Both the position numbers and the translations under genes were made by a program. From a virus: a stretch of 31,734 bases of DNA. The notes beneath the pieces were generated by a model. That model was not told where the DNA came from, did not search any database, and was given only the letters and a program-made list of their open reading frames with translations. Below, piece after piece: positions 8,180 through 16,265 of this stretch. Positions within the stretch are counted from its first letter, which is position 1. Every line of letters starts with the position of its first letter. Location of the stretch: IMG/VR virus record IMGVR_UViG_3300017786_000072, positions 1-31,734 of that record, one strand, 5' to 3'.

Positions 8180-8587
8180 ATGAAAGATGCAGATGACATA
8201 CTCAATGAGGTTCTAGGAGTTTCAGAACCTACATCAAAAGAAGTTGTTGTCAGCGAACCTATACCCAAACCATCTGATGACTTAGATGATGTTGATGCAG
8301 ATTACAAATATCAAAGAGATAACTTTTATAATCTAATAGAAAAAGGTCAAGATGCAATACAGGGAATACTGAATGTTGCAAAAGAGTCTGACCACCCTAG
8401 AGGTTATGAAGTTGCTGGTAATCTAATCAAACAAGTTGCAGAGGTCACAGAGAAACTTGGTGACCTACAGGAGAAGATGAAAAAACTCAAAGAAGTTCCA
8501 AACTCTGCACCCAAGAATGTTACCAACGCATTATTTGTTGGTTCTACGGCTGAACTACAAAAAATGTTAAAAGGAAAAAGTGAATGA
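8180..8587 (+). CDS. 16: Terminase small subunit gp16
   Basis: A 135-residue, largely helical protein in the gp16 position. The central block YQRDNFYNLIEKGQDAIQGI, then SDHPRGYEVAGNLIKQVAEV, is characteristic of T4-type small terminase, with a Lys-rich helix following and a short C-terminal segment ending LFVGSTAELQKML. T4 gp16 is 164 residues. It forms a ring that recognises concatemeric DNA and stimulates the gp17 ATPase. The first 40 residues are acidic and likely flexible. Only two bases separate it from gp15, and its stop overlaps the next start (ATGA). The next gene is an oxygenase rather than gp17, which departs from T4 order. Confidence 0.88.
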   Translation: MKDADDILNEVLGVSEPTSKEVVVSEPIPKPSDDLDDVDADYKYQRDNFYNLIEKGQDAIQGILNVAKESDHPRGYEVAGNLIKQVAEVTEKLGDLQEKMKKLKEVPNSAPKNVTNALFVGSTAELQKMLKGKSE

Positions 8588-9162
8588 GAGAATATGAAAT
8601 AGACAATAATACTTTTATCGGTGGTTGGTATATGCCCGAAGAAGTGTGTGATAGTGTAGTTGACGTACTTAATTCAGAACAAGATAAATTGGTAGATGGT
8701 GAGTGTGGTCGTGGATTAAACCCAGAGTGGAAAAAATGTAAAGATTTGTATGTACCACCAAATGAATTTGGAAAAATATCAAATTACCTAGACCATTTGA
8801 GTGATTGTTTAAATTTATATAAGGAGAGATATCCGTTTTGTGATGAGGTTGGTGTTTACAGTCTAAATGACAATAATATAAAGATACAACACTATATGCC
8901 TGGTGATGGGTTTTACAAGTGGCACATGGAGAATGGTGGTATCGGTAAATCTTTATACAGACACTTAACTTTCATGACTTATCTAAATACTTTAGATAAC
9001 GCTGGTACAGAATTTTGGTATCAGAAAACTACAACACCATGTGAAAAAGGACTAACAATAATATGGCCTGCAGCTTGGACACATACTCACAGGGGTGTTA
9101 CAAATTACGAAGGCGAAAAGTCTATAATAACAGGGTGGTTCAGTTTTCATGCAGACCAATGA
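8584..9162 (+). CDS. 2OG-Fe(II) oxygenase-like protein inserted between gp16 and gp17
   Basis: A 192-residue double-stranded beta-helix type protein. The iron-binding pattern appears as YKWHMEN (His114, Glu116), then LTFMTYLNTLDNAGTEFWY, and a distal WTHTHRG with His167/His169. The 2-oxoglutarate-binding basic residue may be Lys179 or Arg170. The canonical motif is HxD...H; here Glu takes the Asp place, as far as can be read. Members of this prolyl-4-hydroxylase-like group hydroxylate proteins or other substrates, and the substrate here is unknown. The gene overlaps gp16 by four bases (ATGA) and gp17 by 14 bases, so it is co-expressed with packaging genes, suggesting a late modification step. 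It was probably acquired as an extra (moron-like) gene, though seamlessly embedded. Confidence 0.75.
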   Translation: MREYEIDNNTFIGGWYMPEEVCDSVVDVLNSEQDKLVDGECGRGLNPEWKKCKDLYVPPNEFGKISNYLDHLSDCLNLYKERYPFCDEVGVYSLNDNNIKIQHYMPGDGFYKWHMENGGIGKSLYRHLTFMTYLNTLDNAGTEFWYQKTTTPCEKGLTIIWPAAWTHTHRGVTNYEGEKSIITGWFSFHADQ

Positions 9163-10798
9163 GTTCACATATCTAGGTAATCCAAACCTAAAAAAGGCGA
9201 ATGTTCAACAGGAGTGGACAAAGAAACAACTCCAAGAATACGCACGATGTATGGAAGACCCACTCTACTTCATACAAACCTATGTCAGAATTGTATCTCT
9301 AGACGAGGGTTTAATACCATTTAAGATGTACCCCTTCCAAAAGGAGATGGTGGGTACATTTCATAAAAATCGTTTTACAATCTGTAAGTTACCCAGACAG
9401 TCTGGTAAATCCACGACTATGATATCCTACCTACTACACTACTCACTTTTCAACCCAAGTGTTAATATAGCGATACTTGCAAACAAAGCTGCAACTGCAA
9501 GAGATTTGTTAGGACGACTGCAACTTGCATACGAACATCTACCGAAGTGGTTACAACAGGGAGTTATGTCATGGAACAAAGGTTCACTAGAATTGGAGAA
9601 TGGGTCTAAAATACTCGCTTCCTCCACTTCTGCGAGTGCTGTAAGGGGTGGAAGTTACAACATCATATTCTTAGACGAGTTTGCGTATGTACCATCAAAT
9701 GTTGCAGAACAATTCTTTAGTTCTGTGTATCCTACAATATCGTCTGGTAAGTCTACAAAGGTTATGATAGTTTCCACACCACATGGTATGAATATGTTCT
9801 ATAAACTCTGGACAGATGCAGAGGAGAAGAGGAACACTTATATACCAATAGAAGTGCATTGGAGTGAAGTGCCTGGTCGTGATGACAAGTGGAAACAAGA
9901 AACAATCGCAAATACAAGTGAACAACAGTTCCAAACAGAATTTGAATGTGAGTTTCTTGGTTCTATTGATACACTCATCACACCACGCAAACTTAGAACA
10001 CTTGCGTATAAGACACCACTACAGTCTAACGCTGGTCTGGAAATATACGAACAACCAAAAAAAGACCACACATACTTTATGGTTGCAGACGTATCAAGGG
10101 GAACTAAAAATGATTACTCTGCGTATATTGTTTTTGATGTAACACAAGTTCCTTATCGTGTAGTTGCAAAGTTTAGAGATAATGAAATCAAACCATTATT
10201 GTTTCCACAAAAAATATATCATGTTGCGAGAGCATACAATCTTGCGTTTGTTCTTATAGAGGTAAATGATATTGGAGAACAGGTTGCAAATGCAATGCAA
10301 TTTGACATGGAGTATGATAATCTAGTTATGGCATCTATGAGGGGTCGTGCTGGTCAAATCATGGGTGGTGGTTTCTCTGGTGGTAGAGCCCAGTTGGGTG
10401 TAAGAACTACTAAAGCAGTTAAGAAGATTGGGTGTTCTAATCTAAAACAACTATTAGAGAGTGATAAGATAATAGTTGAGGATTTTGACTGTATCAATGA
10501 ATTGTCTACATTTATAGTTAAAGGGTCATCCTTTGAAGCAGATGATGGTTGTAATGATGACTTAGTTGCGTGTATGTTTATATTTGGTTGGGCGACAGAC
10601 CAAACATATTTTAAAGAACTTACCAACAATGATGTGAGAGAACAAATGTTCAAAGACCAACAAGATCAACTAGAACAGGACATGGCCCCCTTTGGTTTCG
10701 TTGTAAACGGACTGGAAGATGAAAACATAGGTGAAATGGTTGACGAGTATGGTACTAAGTGGAATCCTATAGTAAGGAACTATAACTCTAACTGGTAA
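9149..10798 (+). CDS. 17: Terminase large subunit gp17 (packaging ATPase/nuclease)
   Basis: Full two-domain large terminase of 549 residues (T4: 610). Walker A is PRQSGKST at 82-89; Walker B is FLDEF at 174-178 with catalytic Glu177; the coupling motif STPHG follows. The C-terminal RNase H-fold nuclease shows its acidic triad as Asp314 (ADVSRG), Glu371 (IEVND) and Asp470/471 (NDDLVA). gp17 docks on the portal, hydrolyses ATP to pump DNA into the prohead and makes the headful cut. The start overlaps the oxygenase gene by 14 bases. The 3' end overlaps, tail to tail, a minus-strand gene ending at 10788. All key residues appear intact. Confidence 0.95.
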   Translation: MQTNEFTYLGNPNLKKANVQQEWTKKQLQEYARCMEDPLYFIQTYVRIVSLDEGLIPFKMYPFQKEMVGTFHKNRFTICKLPRQSGKSTTMISYLLHYSLFNPSVNIAILANKAATARDLLGRLQLAYEHLPKWLQQGVMSWNKGSLELENGSKILASSTSASAVRGGSYNIIFLDEFAYVPSNVAEQFFSSVYPTISSGKSTKVMIVSTPHGMNMFYKLWTDAEEKRNTYIPIEVHWSEVPGRDDKWKQETIANTSEQQFQTEFECEFLGSIDTLITPRKLRTLAYKTPLQSNAGLEIYEQPKKDHTYFMVADVSRGTKNDYSAYIVFDVTQVPYRVVAKFRDNEIKPLLFPQKIYHVARAYNLAFVLIEVNDIGEQVANAMQFDMEYDNLVMASMRGRAGQIMGGGFSGGRAQLGVRTTKAVKKIGCSNLKQLLESDKIIVEDFDCINELSTFIVKGSSFEADDGCNDDLVACMFIFGWATDQTYFKELTNNDVREQMFKDQQDQLEQDMAPFGFVVNGLEDENIGEMVDEYGTKWNPIVRNYNSNW

Positions 10799-11420
10799 CT
10801 CTAAAAGTTAAATTGCCGGATATAGTAATTCTATAGTCATTACTTGTGTAGAATGGATATACACCATGCACCTGTGATGATTTGAACATTATCATTTTTC
10901 CCTCATAACTTTTATCTACGTTTAGACTAACCAAATCTATACCGCCTGGATATCTATGGTCTGGTGAGAAAAATGCAAACTTTGATGCTTGTTTATTGTT
11001 CGCCTCCTTGAACATATCTTCCTCATCCTGTAGGTCATAGGGTATACTCATGAATATTACAAATGAAACAAACCCAGAGTGGGTGTGTAGTGGATTGAAC
11101 TCATGTTTCTTTTGATAGTTTACCCACAAGTTACTTAACATTATAGGTGCATTTTCATTTAACACAACCATTTCTCTCCATGATTGATATACGTTTCCAG
11201 TTGTGGAACAAGTTGCTAACCAACTTTCAAATTCTCCACTTCTATCTTTTATTTCATATTCTTCTGATAGTTGACCAGCGAGATTACTACGATAGTCTTT
11301 ACCATTTTTCTTTGCTTCAAGTGCAACATCTTTCAACCATTGGAATAGGGTTTCTGGAACTTCATTTCCAGAAACATTTAACTTATTTAAGTTATCTTGG
11401 TCAGTCATCCAATTACTCAT
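10788..11420 (-). CDS. 2OG-Fe(II) oxygenase-like protein (minus strand)
   Basis: A 210-residue protein read from the minus strand, converging on gp17 with an 11-base overlap. The block LSNLWVNYQ, then FNPLHTHSGFVSFVIFMSIP (His112, His114), a distal VHGVYP (His185) and YRITISGN (Arg197), matches the phage family of putative 2OG-Fe(II) oxygenases (PF13759-like) also represented by the gene at 22089 (NMWGN...HSHSNNFLSGVFYL). Substrate unknown. Upstream on the same strand, four bases away, lies a small zinc-ribbon gene; the two probably form one transcript. Orientation opposite to all neighbours suggests an inserted cassette. Confidence 0.75.
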   Translation of the reverse strand: MSNWMTDQDNLNKLNVSGNEVPETLFQWLKDVALEAKKNGKDYRSNLAGQLSEEYEIKDRSGEFESWLATCSTTGNVYQSWREMVVLNENAPIMLSNLWVNYQKKHEFNPLHTHSGFVSFVIFMSIPYDLQDEEDMFKEANNKQASKFAFFSPDHRYPGGIDLVSLNVDKSYEGKMIMFKSSQVHGVYPFYTSNDYRITISGNLTFRVTS

Positions 11421-11423
11421 ATT

Positions 11424-11708
11424 TTATTCTCCTATAATATCCGAATCTAATTTTTGAAAACAATTTCTACATACAATTTCGTTTTTTGATATATACTCCA
11501 GTACTTCAGTTTTATCCTCAGTTCTTTTAGACAGGGCTCGTATCTTTCTGTCATCTGGATAGAACTGTAAACATATGAGTTCAGACTCACCACAATGTGA
11601 ACAGGAGTTAGACATCAAATAATCAGCAATCCACTTATCTTTTAACAATCTGTGTCGCCTTGCAACTTTTTTGATAGTTTCTTTATATTTGTTATAATGT
11701 TGATTCAT
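11424..11708 (-). CDS. Degenerate HNH-type zinc-ribbon protein (minus strand)
   Basis: A 94-residue basic protein. It has the scaffold of small phage HNH endonucleases: a helical Lys/Arg-rich N-terminus, CSHCGE (Cys36, Cys39), a hydrophobic strand ICLQF, and a closing VCRNCF (Cys80, Cys83). In active members the strand ends in Phe-Asp-His and the last motif is CxNCH; here the corresponding residues are Tyr50-Pro51 and Phe84, so both catalytic histidines look lost. It may be a retired homing endonuclease kept as a DNA-binding zinc protein. The minus-strand TATAAATA at 11714-11721 predicts transcription starting on the A of this ATG. A TTG at codon 21 with an upstream AAGG is an alternative start. 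Confidence 0.6.
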   Translation of the reverse strand: MNQHYNKYKETIKKVARRHRLLKDKWIADYLMSNSCSHCGESELICLQFYPDDRKIRALSKRTEDKTEVLEYISKNEIVCRNCFQKLDSDIIGE

Positions 11709-11713
11709 AGTGA

Positions 11714-11721
11714 TATTTATA
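11714..11721 (-). promoter_or_regulatory. T4-type late promoter on the minus strand (TATAAATA)
   Basis: The + strand reads TATTTATA, so the minus strand carries an exact TATAAATA. Counting -6 at 11714 puts +1 at 11708, the A of the downstream ATG, which would give a leaderless message. It is divergent from the gp18 promoter 41 bases away. Confidence 0.55.
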
Positions 11722-11762
11722 ACTTCTGAATATAAAGGTTTAGTTTTTAGAATGTTGTTTTT

Positions 11763-11770
11763 TATAAATA
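11763..11770 (+). promoter_or_regulatory. T4-type late promoter of the tail/head operon (TATAAATA)
   Basis: Exact TATAAATA upstream of the sheath gene. Predicted +1 is near 11776, giving a 35-base leader with the GAGGGAG ribosome site before the ATG at 11811. gp18 and the following head/tail genes would be transcribed from here. Confidence 0.8.
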
Positions 11771-11810
11771 TTAGGAAATAATCTCAATTTAATAGAGGGA
11801 GTAGAAAAAC

Positions 11811-13913
11811 ATGGCATTTTTAGTTTCTCCTGGCGTTCAAGTCAAAGAAGTAGATTTAACGAATGTCGTACCAGCAGTTGCAACATCAATCGGTGCAATT
11901 GCGTGTCCTTTCGAAAAAGGGCCTGTTTCTGAAGTAACGAATATATCTTCAGAGGAACAGTTGGTAAAGATATTTGGTAAACCTCAAACTACAAGTAACC
12001 AATATGAGTGGTGGTTCACAGCTGCAAACTTCTTGCAGTATACAAACCAACTCAACGTAGTAAGAGTAGAATCTGGCATCCTAAACGCAACCGCTGGTAG
12101 TACAGGACTACTCATAAGAAATACAGACCACTATCTAGAAGCATTTGGTGACGGACAAGGTTCAGTCGGTGAATGGGCATCTAGAACTGCTGGAACACAT
12201 GGTAACTCACTAGGAGTTTCAATATGTTCTAGTGCAAACAATTATTCACAAAATGCAGTCACAACAACAAGTGCAGAAGAAGCTGAGGGACAGACCACAA
12301 TATCTGTTACTGATGCAAGTGTGTTTAGTGTTGGTGACTTAGTGAACTTTGGTGAAACAGATGGTTTCGAATATGAAGTTACTTCTGTAAATGATAGTGG
12401 AAGTGCAGATACCATAGTTATTAAACTTAAAGATGACGTAAATGGTGCTGGACTACAAAGTACAATATCAAGTGGAACAAACATTCGAAGAAGATGGAGG
12501 TTCTACGATTTATTTGATGCAGCTCCAGGCACATCAGATTACGCATCCCAAAATGATAGAGGAACACTAGATGAGATACACATAGTTGTTTACGATACAT
12601 CTGGTGCGATATCTGGTTTTAGTGTAGATGCAAATGGACAAAGAACAACCGCTGTTCTAGAAATATTTGCAAACCTTTCAGTCAACAGTAACGCAAAAGG
12701 GCTACAAGGAGATAGTATCTTCTACCCAGATGTAATATACAGACAATCTAATTTTGTATACTGGATGGATCATAATACTGGTGGAACAAACTGGGGAACA
12801 GATGTAGACGGAACTCAAGAGGGTGACATTTTACTTGATGGTCATTCTGCAACAGAGGGTGCTGGTGACAAACTTTTACTAGACGGCACAGATGGTTCAT
12901 CAACAGACAATGGTGATAACATTGACTTAGAAGATGGTTCATCAACATATGCAACACTTTCTTTACCAACAAGAAGTGAACTCTCTGGTGGAACTGATGA
13001 CTATGCAGTAACCGCTGGTGAACTTAAAACTGCATACGACAGATTTGCAGATACAGAATCACTTGACGTAAACCTAATCTTAGGTGGACGAGGTGGTGGG
13101 TCTGGTGATAGTTCATCACTACAAGACACACACGTTACAATGTTGACAGCATTCGTTGAAACACGAAGAGATTGTGTCGCATTTGTATCACCACACAGAA
13201 GTGCAACAGTTAATGTAAATAGTTCACTTACACAAACAGATAATGTGATAGATGCATTTAATTTATGTCCATCATCATCTTTTGTGGTATACGATAGTGG
13301 ATACAAGTATATGTACGACAAGTACAATGACTTATTCAGATTTGTACCACTCAACGGAGATACTGCTGGATTGTGTGCATTCACAGACCAAATTGCAGAT
13401 TCATTCTTCTCTCCTGCTGGTTTCAACAGAGGTAGAGTGAGAGGTGCAATCAAACTCTCTTACAATCCGAACAATGCAGAGAGAGATAGATTGTATCGTG
13501 CAAGAGTAAATCCTGTGGTGAACTTTTCTGGACAAGGTGTGACACTCTTTGGAGATAAGACTGCGTTAACAAAACCAAGTGCGTTTGATAGAATAAATGT
13601 AAGACGACTATTCTTACTACTTGAAAAAGCAATCGCAACTGCGGCTAAGTTCCAACTCTTTGAGTTCAATGACGAATTTACAAGGGCGCAATTTAGAAAC
13701 TTGGTAGAACCTTTCTTACGAGATGTTCAAGGTAGACGAGGTATAACAGACTTTAGTGTGATTGCAGATGCAACCAACAATACTGGTGAAGTCATAGATA
13801 GAAACGAGTTTGTTTCAGACATCTTCATCAAACCAAACAGGTCAATTAACTTCATCACTCTGAACTTCATTGCAACGAGAACTGGTGTCGCATTTACTGA
13901 GGTAGGAGGTTAA
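11811..13913 (+). CDS. 18: Tail sheath protein gp18
   Basis: A 700-residue contractile sheath subunit (T4: 659). The opening FLVSPGVQVKEVDLTNVVPA is the conserved sheath N-terminus, where a strand exchanges between neighbours. The C-terminal domain (INVRRLFLLLEKAI, then FNDEFTRAQFRNLVEPFLRD and FITLNFIATRTGV) is the inner domain that contacts the tube. Between residues ~337 and 385 lies a repeat-like insertion of the DGTD/LED type. Sheath outer domains tolerate insertions, so this segment is likely on the outside of the tail. A late promoter and strong ribosome site precede it, and gp19 follows two bases after the stop in canonical order. Confidence 0.95.
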   Translation: MAFLVSPGVQVKEVDLTNVVPAVATSIGAIACPFEKGPVSEVTNISSEEQLVKIFGKPQTTSNQYEWWFTAANFLQYTNQLNVVRVESGILNATAGSTGLLIRNTDHYLEAFGDGQGSVGEWASRTAGTHGNSLGVSICSSANNYSQNAVTTTSAEEAEGQTTISVTDASVFSVGDLVNFGETDGFEYEVTSVNDSGSADTIVIKLKDDVNGAGLQSTISSGTNIRRRWRFYDLFDAAPGTSDYASQNDRGTLDEIHIVVYDTSGAISGFSVDANGQRTTAVLEIFANLSVNSNAKGLQGDSIFYPDVIYRQSNFVYWMDHNTGGTNWGTDVDGTQEGDILLDGHSATEGAGDKLLLDGTDGSSTDNGDNIDLEDGSSTYATLSLPTRSELSGGTDDYAVTAGELKTAYDRFADTESLDVNLILGGRGGGSGDSSSLQDTHVTMLTAFVETRRDCVAFVSPHRSATVNVNSSLTQTDNVIDAFNLCPSSSFVVYDSGYKYMYDKYNDLFRFVPLNGDTAGLCAFTDQIADSFFSPAGFNRGRVRGAIKLSYNPNNAERDRLYRARVNPVVNFSGQGVTLFGDKTALTKPSAFDRINVRRLFLLLEKAIATAAKFQLFEFNDEFTRAQFRNLVEPFLRDVQGRRGITDFSVIADATNNTGEVIDRNEFVSDIFIKPNRSINFITLNFIATRTGVAFTEVGG
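12819..12965 (+). repeat. DGTD/LED module inserted in gp18
   Basis: Residues ~337-385 of the sheath encode GDILLDGHSATEGAGDK, LLLDGTDGSSTDNGD and IDLEDGSSTYATL: three successive units of the module shared with gp14, the fibre proteins and the gene at 16507. Confidence 0.65.
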
Positions 13914-13915
13914 TC

Positions 13916-14449
13916 ATGGCAAATATAGATGACTTTAAAGCAAACCTTATCGGTGGTGGTGCTCGTGCAAACCAATTTAGGGTAACTGTAACACCACCCT
14001 CTGGAATTGCAATAGGACTTGATGTAAGACGAGCATCATTCCTAGTGACTGCAAGTATCTTACCAGCATCAACACTTGGTGAGATTGCAGTTCCATTCAG
14101 AGGTCGAAACATCTATGTTTCTGGAGATAGACCAGCACCAGACGTATGGTCAACTACTTTCTACAATGATACAGACTTTATGATAAGAAATGCGATGGAA
14201 CTATGGCACAATGGTATTAACGACTTTGCAAATAATACTGGTGTTGTCAATCCATCTGATTATCAGACAGACTTATTTGTAGAACAGTTAGATAGAGATG
14301 ACACAATTCTGAAGACATACATCTTTAGAAATGCGTATCCTTTGACCATCGGTGATATTGCATTAAGTAGTGCAGAAGCTGGTGAGATAGAAACATTTGA
14401 AGTATCTTGGAGATACCAACACTACGAACCATCTGGCGTAAGTTTCTAA
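13916..14449 (+). CDS. 19: Tail tube protein gp19
   Basis: A 177-residue tail tube subunit (T4: 163). The beta-barrel signature is visible as NQFRVTVTPPSG, ASILPASTLGEIAVPFRGR and SGDRPAPDVWSTTFYND, followed by the helix IRNAMELWHNGINDF and a closing FEVSWRYQHYEPSGV. Hexameric rings of this protein form the DNA conduit inside the sheath. An AGGAGG ribosome site eight bases upstream is among the strongest in the window, consistent with high copy number. It lies two bases after gp18. A paralogous fold appears in the gene at 20606. Confidence 0.95.
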   Translation: MANIDDFKANLIGGGARANQFRVTVTPPSGIAIGLDVRRASFLVTASILPASTLGEIAVPFRGRNIYVSGDRPAPDVWSTTFYNDTDFMIRNAMELWHNGINDFANNTGVVNPSDYQTDLFVEQLDRDDTILKTYIFRNAYPLTIGDIALSSAEAGEIETFEVSWRYQHYEPSGVSF

Positions 14450-14458
14450 ATCTAACCT

Positions 14459-14466
14459 ACTAAATA
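14459..14466 (+). promoter_or_regulatory. Variant late promoter (ACTAAATA) before the portal gene
   Basis: ACTAAATA differs from TATAAATA at two positions. Predicted +1 is near 14472, leaving a 17-base leader that holds the TAGGAG site for gp20. The same octamer precedes the gene at 20606. Confidence 0.45.
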
Positions 14467-14488
14467 CAAATAGTAAGTAGGAGATATT

Positions 14489-16093
14489 ATGGCAGAACTA
14501 TTTGGTTTCAAGTTTGAAAGAATCAAAGATAGTAAGGGTGGTGAGAAGTTCACCGCCCCTACGTCTAATGATGGGGCTATCGACCTAAGTGGTGGTGGTT
14601 TTTATAGTCAAGTTCTAGATGCAGATGGTAGAGATCGCACAGAACAAGACTTAATCAGAAGATATCGTGATATATCACAACAACCAGAGTGTGACTCTGC
14701 GATTGAAGATATTGTAAACGAGGGTATCGTTGCTGATGAAAGAGATCAATCGGTATCTATTGTTTTAGATAGATTACCATATCCCAAAAGAATAAAAGAT
14801 AGAGTGAGAGAAGAGTTTGATAGTGTTCTCAGACTTTTAGACTTTGATACAAAAGGTCACGATATCTTTCGTAGATGGTATGTTGATGGTAGATTATACT
14901 ATCACAAAGTGATTGATAAGAAAAATCCAAGACAGGGTGTGATGGAACTTAGGTTTATTGAACCCAGAAAAATCAAGAAAGTTAGAGAACTAGTAAAACA
15001 ACCTAAGAGTGGTACTAGTTTAAATTTAATTAAAAAAGTAGAAGAGTATTACCTTTACAATGAAAAAGGTATGGCGATGACAGGAACATCTGAGGGTATA
15101 AGAATATCACCAGATAGTATTACATATTGTCCATCTGGTTTGGTAGATGCAAACAAAGGACACGTTCTATCGTATTTACATAAAGCGATAAAACCTGTAA
15201 ACCAGTTACGCATGATTGAAGATGCGTTAGTTATTTACAGGATATCAAGAGCCCCAGAAAGAAGAATATTCTATATTGATGTGGGTAACTTACCGAAGAT
15301 AAAAGCAGAACAGTATCTAAAAGATGTGATGAACAGATATAGAAACAAACTGGTCTATGATGCATCTACTGGTGAGATACGAGATGATAGAAATCATATG
15401 TCAATGTTGGAAGACTTTTGGTTACCAAGACGAGAGGGTGGTAGAGGAACAGAGATTACTACACTGCCTGGTGGTTCTAATCTTGGTGAGATAGATGATA
15501 TAATTTACTTTCAGAGAAAACTATACAGGTCACTCAATGTTCCTATCTCAAGACTAGAAGCAGAACAAGGTTTCAGTCTTGGTCGTTCCACAGAGATTAC
15601 AAGAGATGAACTTAAATTTACTAAGTTCGTACAAAGATTAAGAAAAAAGTTCACACCTCTATTCACAGATATTTTGAAAACCCAACTAGTTCTCAAGGGT
15701 GTTATTACTCTTGAGGATTGGGATAAAATGAATCAACACATACAGTATGACTTCATGCAAGATGGTCATTTTGCAGAACTCAAGAAAGCAGAGATACTCA
15801 GAGAACAAGTTGATATGTTAGGAACTATCGACTCTTATATCGGAACATTCTTTAGTAAACAATGGGTGCAAACAAACGTATTGCAAATGACAGACTATGA
15901 GATTGAAGAAATGCAAAAACAAATGAATAGAGAAGCAGGAGAAGATGTTGAAGATGGTGGAGTAGATTTACCCCAAAACACAGATGGTGTCACAAGATAT
16001 CCATCACAAGGTGGTAATATTATCGGTGCAGATGATGTAGATAAATATGATAATGATGAACCACCAAAACAAGGAGGAGATAATAATGAGTAG
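14489..16093 (+). CDS. 20: Portal protein gp20
   Basis: A 534-residue portal (T4: 524). Landmarks of the family are DLIRRYRDISQQPECDSAIE, DIVNEGIV, FDTKGHDIFRRWYVDGRLYY and the stem/channel region with SRAPERRIFYIDVGNLPK and VPISRLEAEQGFSLGRSTEI. A dodecameric ring at one head vertex initiates prohead assembly, docks gp17 during packaging and later binds gp13/gp14. The C-terminal ~60 residues are acidic and Gly/Asp-rich and look disordered. The 3' end overlaps the next small gene by eight bases. Confidence 0.95.
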   Translation: MAELFGFKFERIKDSKGGEKFTAPTSNDGAIDLSGGGFYSQVLDADGRDRTEQDLIRRYRDISQQPECDSAIEDIVNEGIVADERDQSVSIVLDRLPYPKRIKDRVREEFDSVLRLLDFDTKGHDIFRRWYVDGRLYYHKVIDKKNPRQGVMELRFIEPRKIKKVRELVKQPKSGTSLNLIKKVEEYYLYNEKGMAMTGTSEGIRISPDSITYCPSGLVDANKGHVLSYLHKAIKPVNQLRMIEDALVIYRISRAPERRIFYIDVGNLPKIKAEQYLKDVMNRYRNKLVYDASTGEIRDDRNHMSMLEDFWLPRREGGRGTEITTLPGGSNLGEIDDIIYFQRKLYRSLNVPISRLEAEQGFSLGRSTEITRDELKFTKFVQRLRKKFTPLFTDILKTQLVLKGVITLEDWDKMNQHIQYDFMQDGHFAELKKAEILREQVDMLGTIDSYIGTFFSKQWVQTNVLQMTDYEIEEMQKQMNREAGEDVEDGGVDLPQNTDGVTRYPSQGGNIIGADDVDKYDNDEPPKQGGDNNE

Positions 16094-16265
16094 TGAAGAT
16101 TTCGTAGATGCGTTACAAATGGGTAAGAACCTTGAAGCAGAAAGTTCTTTCAAATCTGCAATGCAAAATAAGATTGGTGCGGCTTTAGAAACTAAACGTA
16201 GAGAAGTTGCAAATAGTTTTGTAAAAACTGTAGTAAAGGACGATGGAGATGTCGAAGAAGTTTGA
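16086..16265 (+). CDS. 67: Small prohead core protein (gp67-like)
   Basis: A 59-residue helical protein starting at MSSEDFVDAL, with AGGAGATAAT just upstream; it overlaps the portal gene by eight bases. Sequence such as NLEAESSFKSAMQNKIGAAL, then ETKRREVANSFV, resembles the small core protein found between gp20 and gp21 in marine T4-like phages, the place of T4 genes 67 and 68. In T4, gp67 (80 residues) is an internal scaffold component degraded by the gp21 protease. Identity rests mainly on position, size and helical character. The downstream gene overlaps it in another frame. Confidence 0.7.
   Translation: MSSEDFVDALQMGKNLEAESSFKSAMQNKIGAALETKRREVANSFVKTVVKDDGDVEEV

Noticed and set aside
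8970-9000. CTAAATAC inside the first oxygenase gene and a similar string near 16395
   Set aside because: These late-promoter-like strings lie within coding sequence with no nearby start codon they could serve.
13001-13453. 150-codon minus-strand frame opposite gp18
   Set aside because: Antisense shadow of conserved sheath sequence, without ribosome site or recognisable protein.
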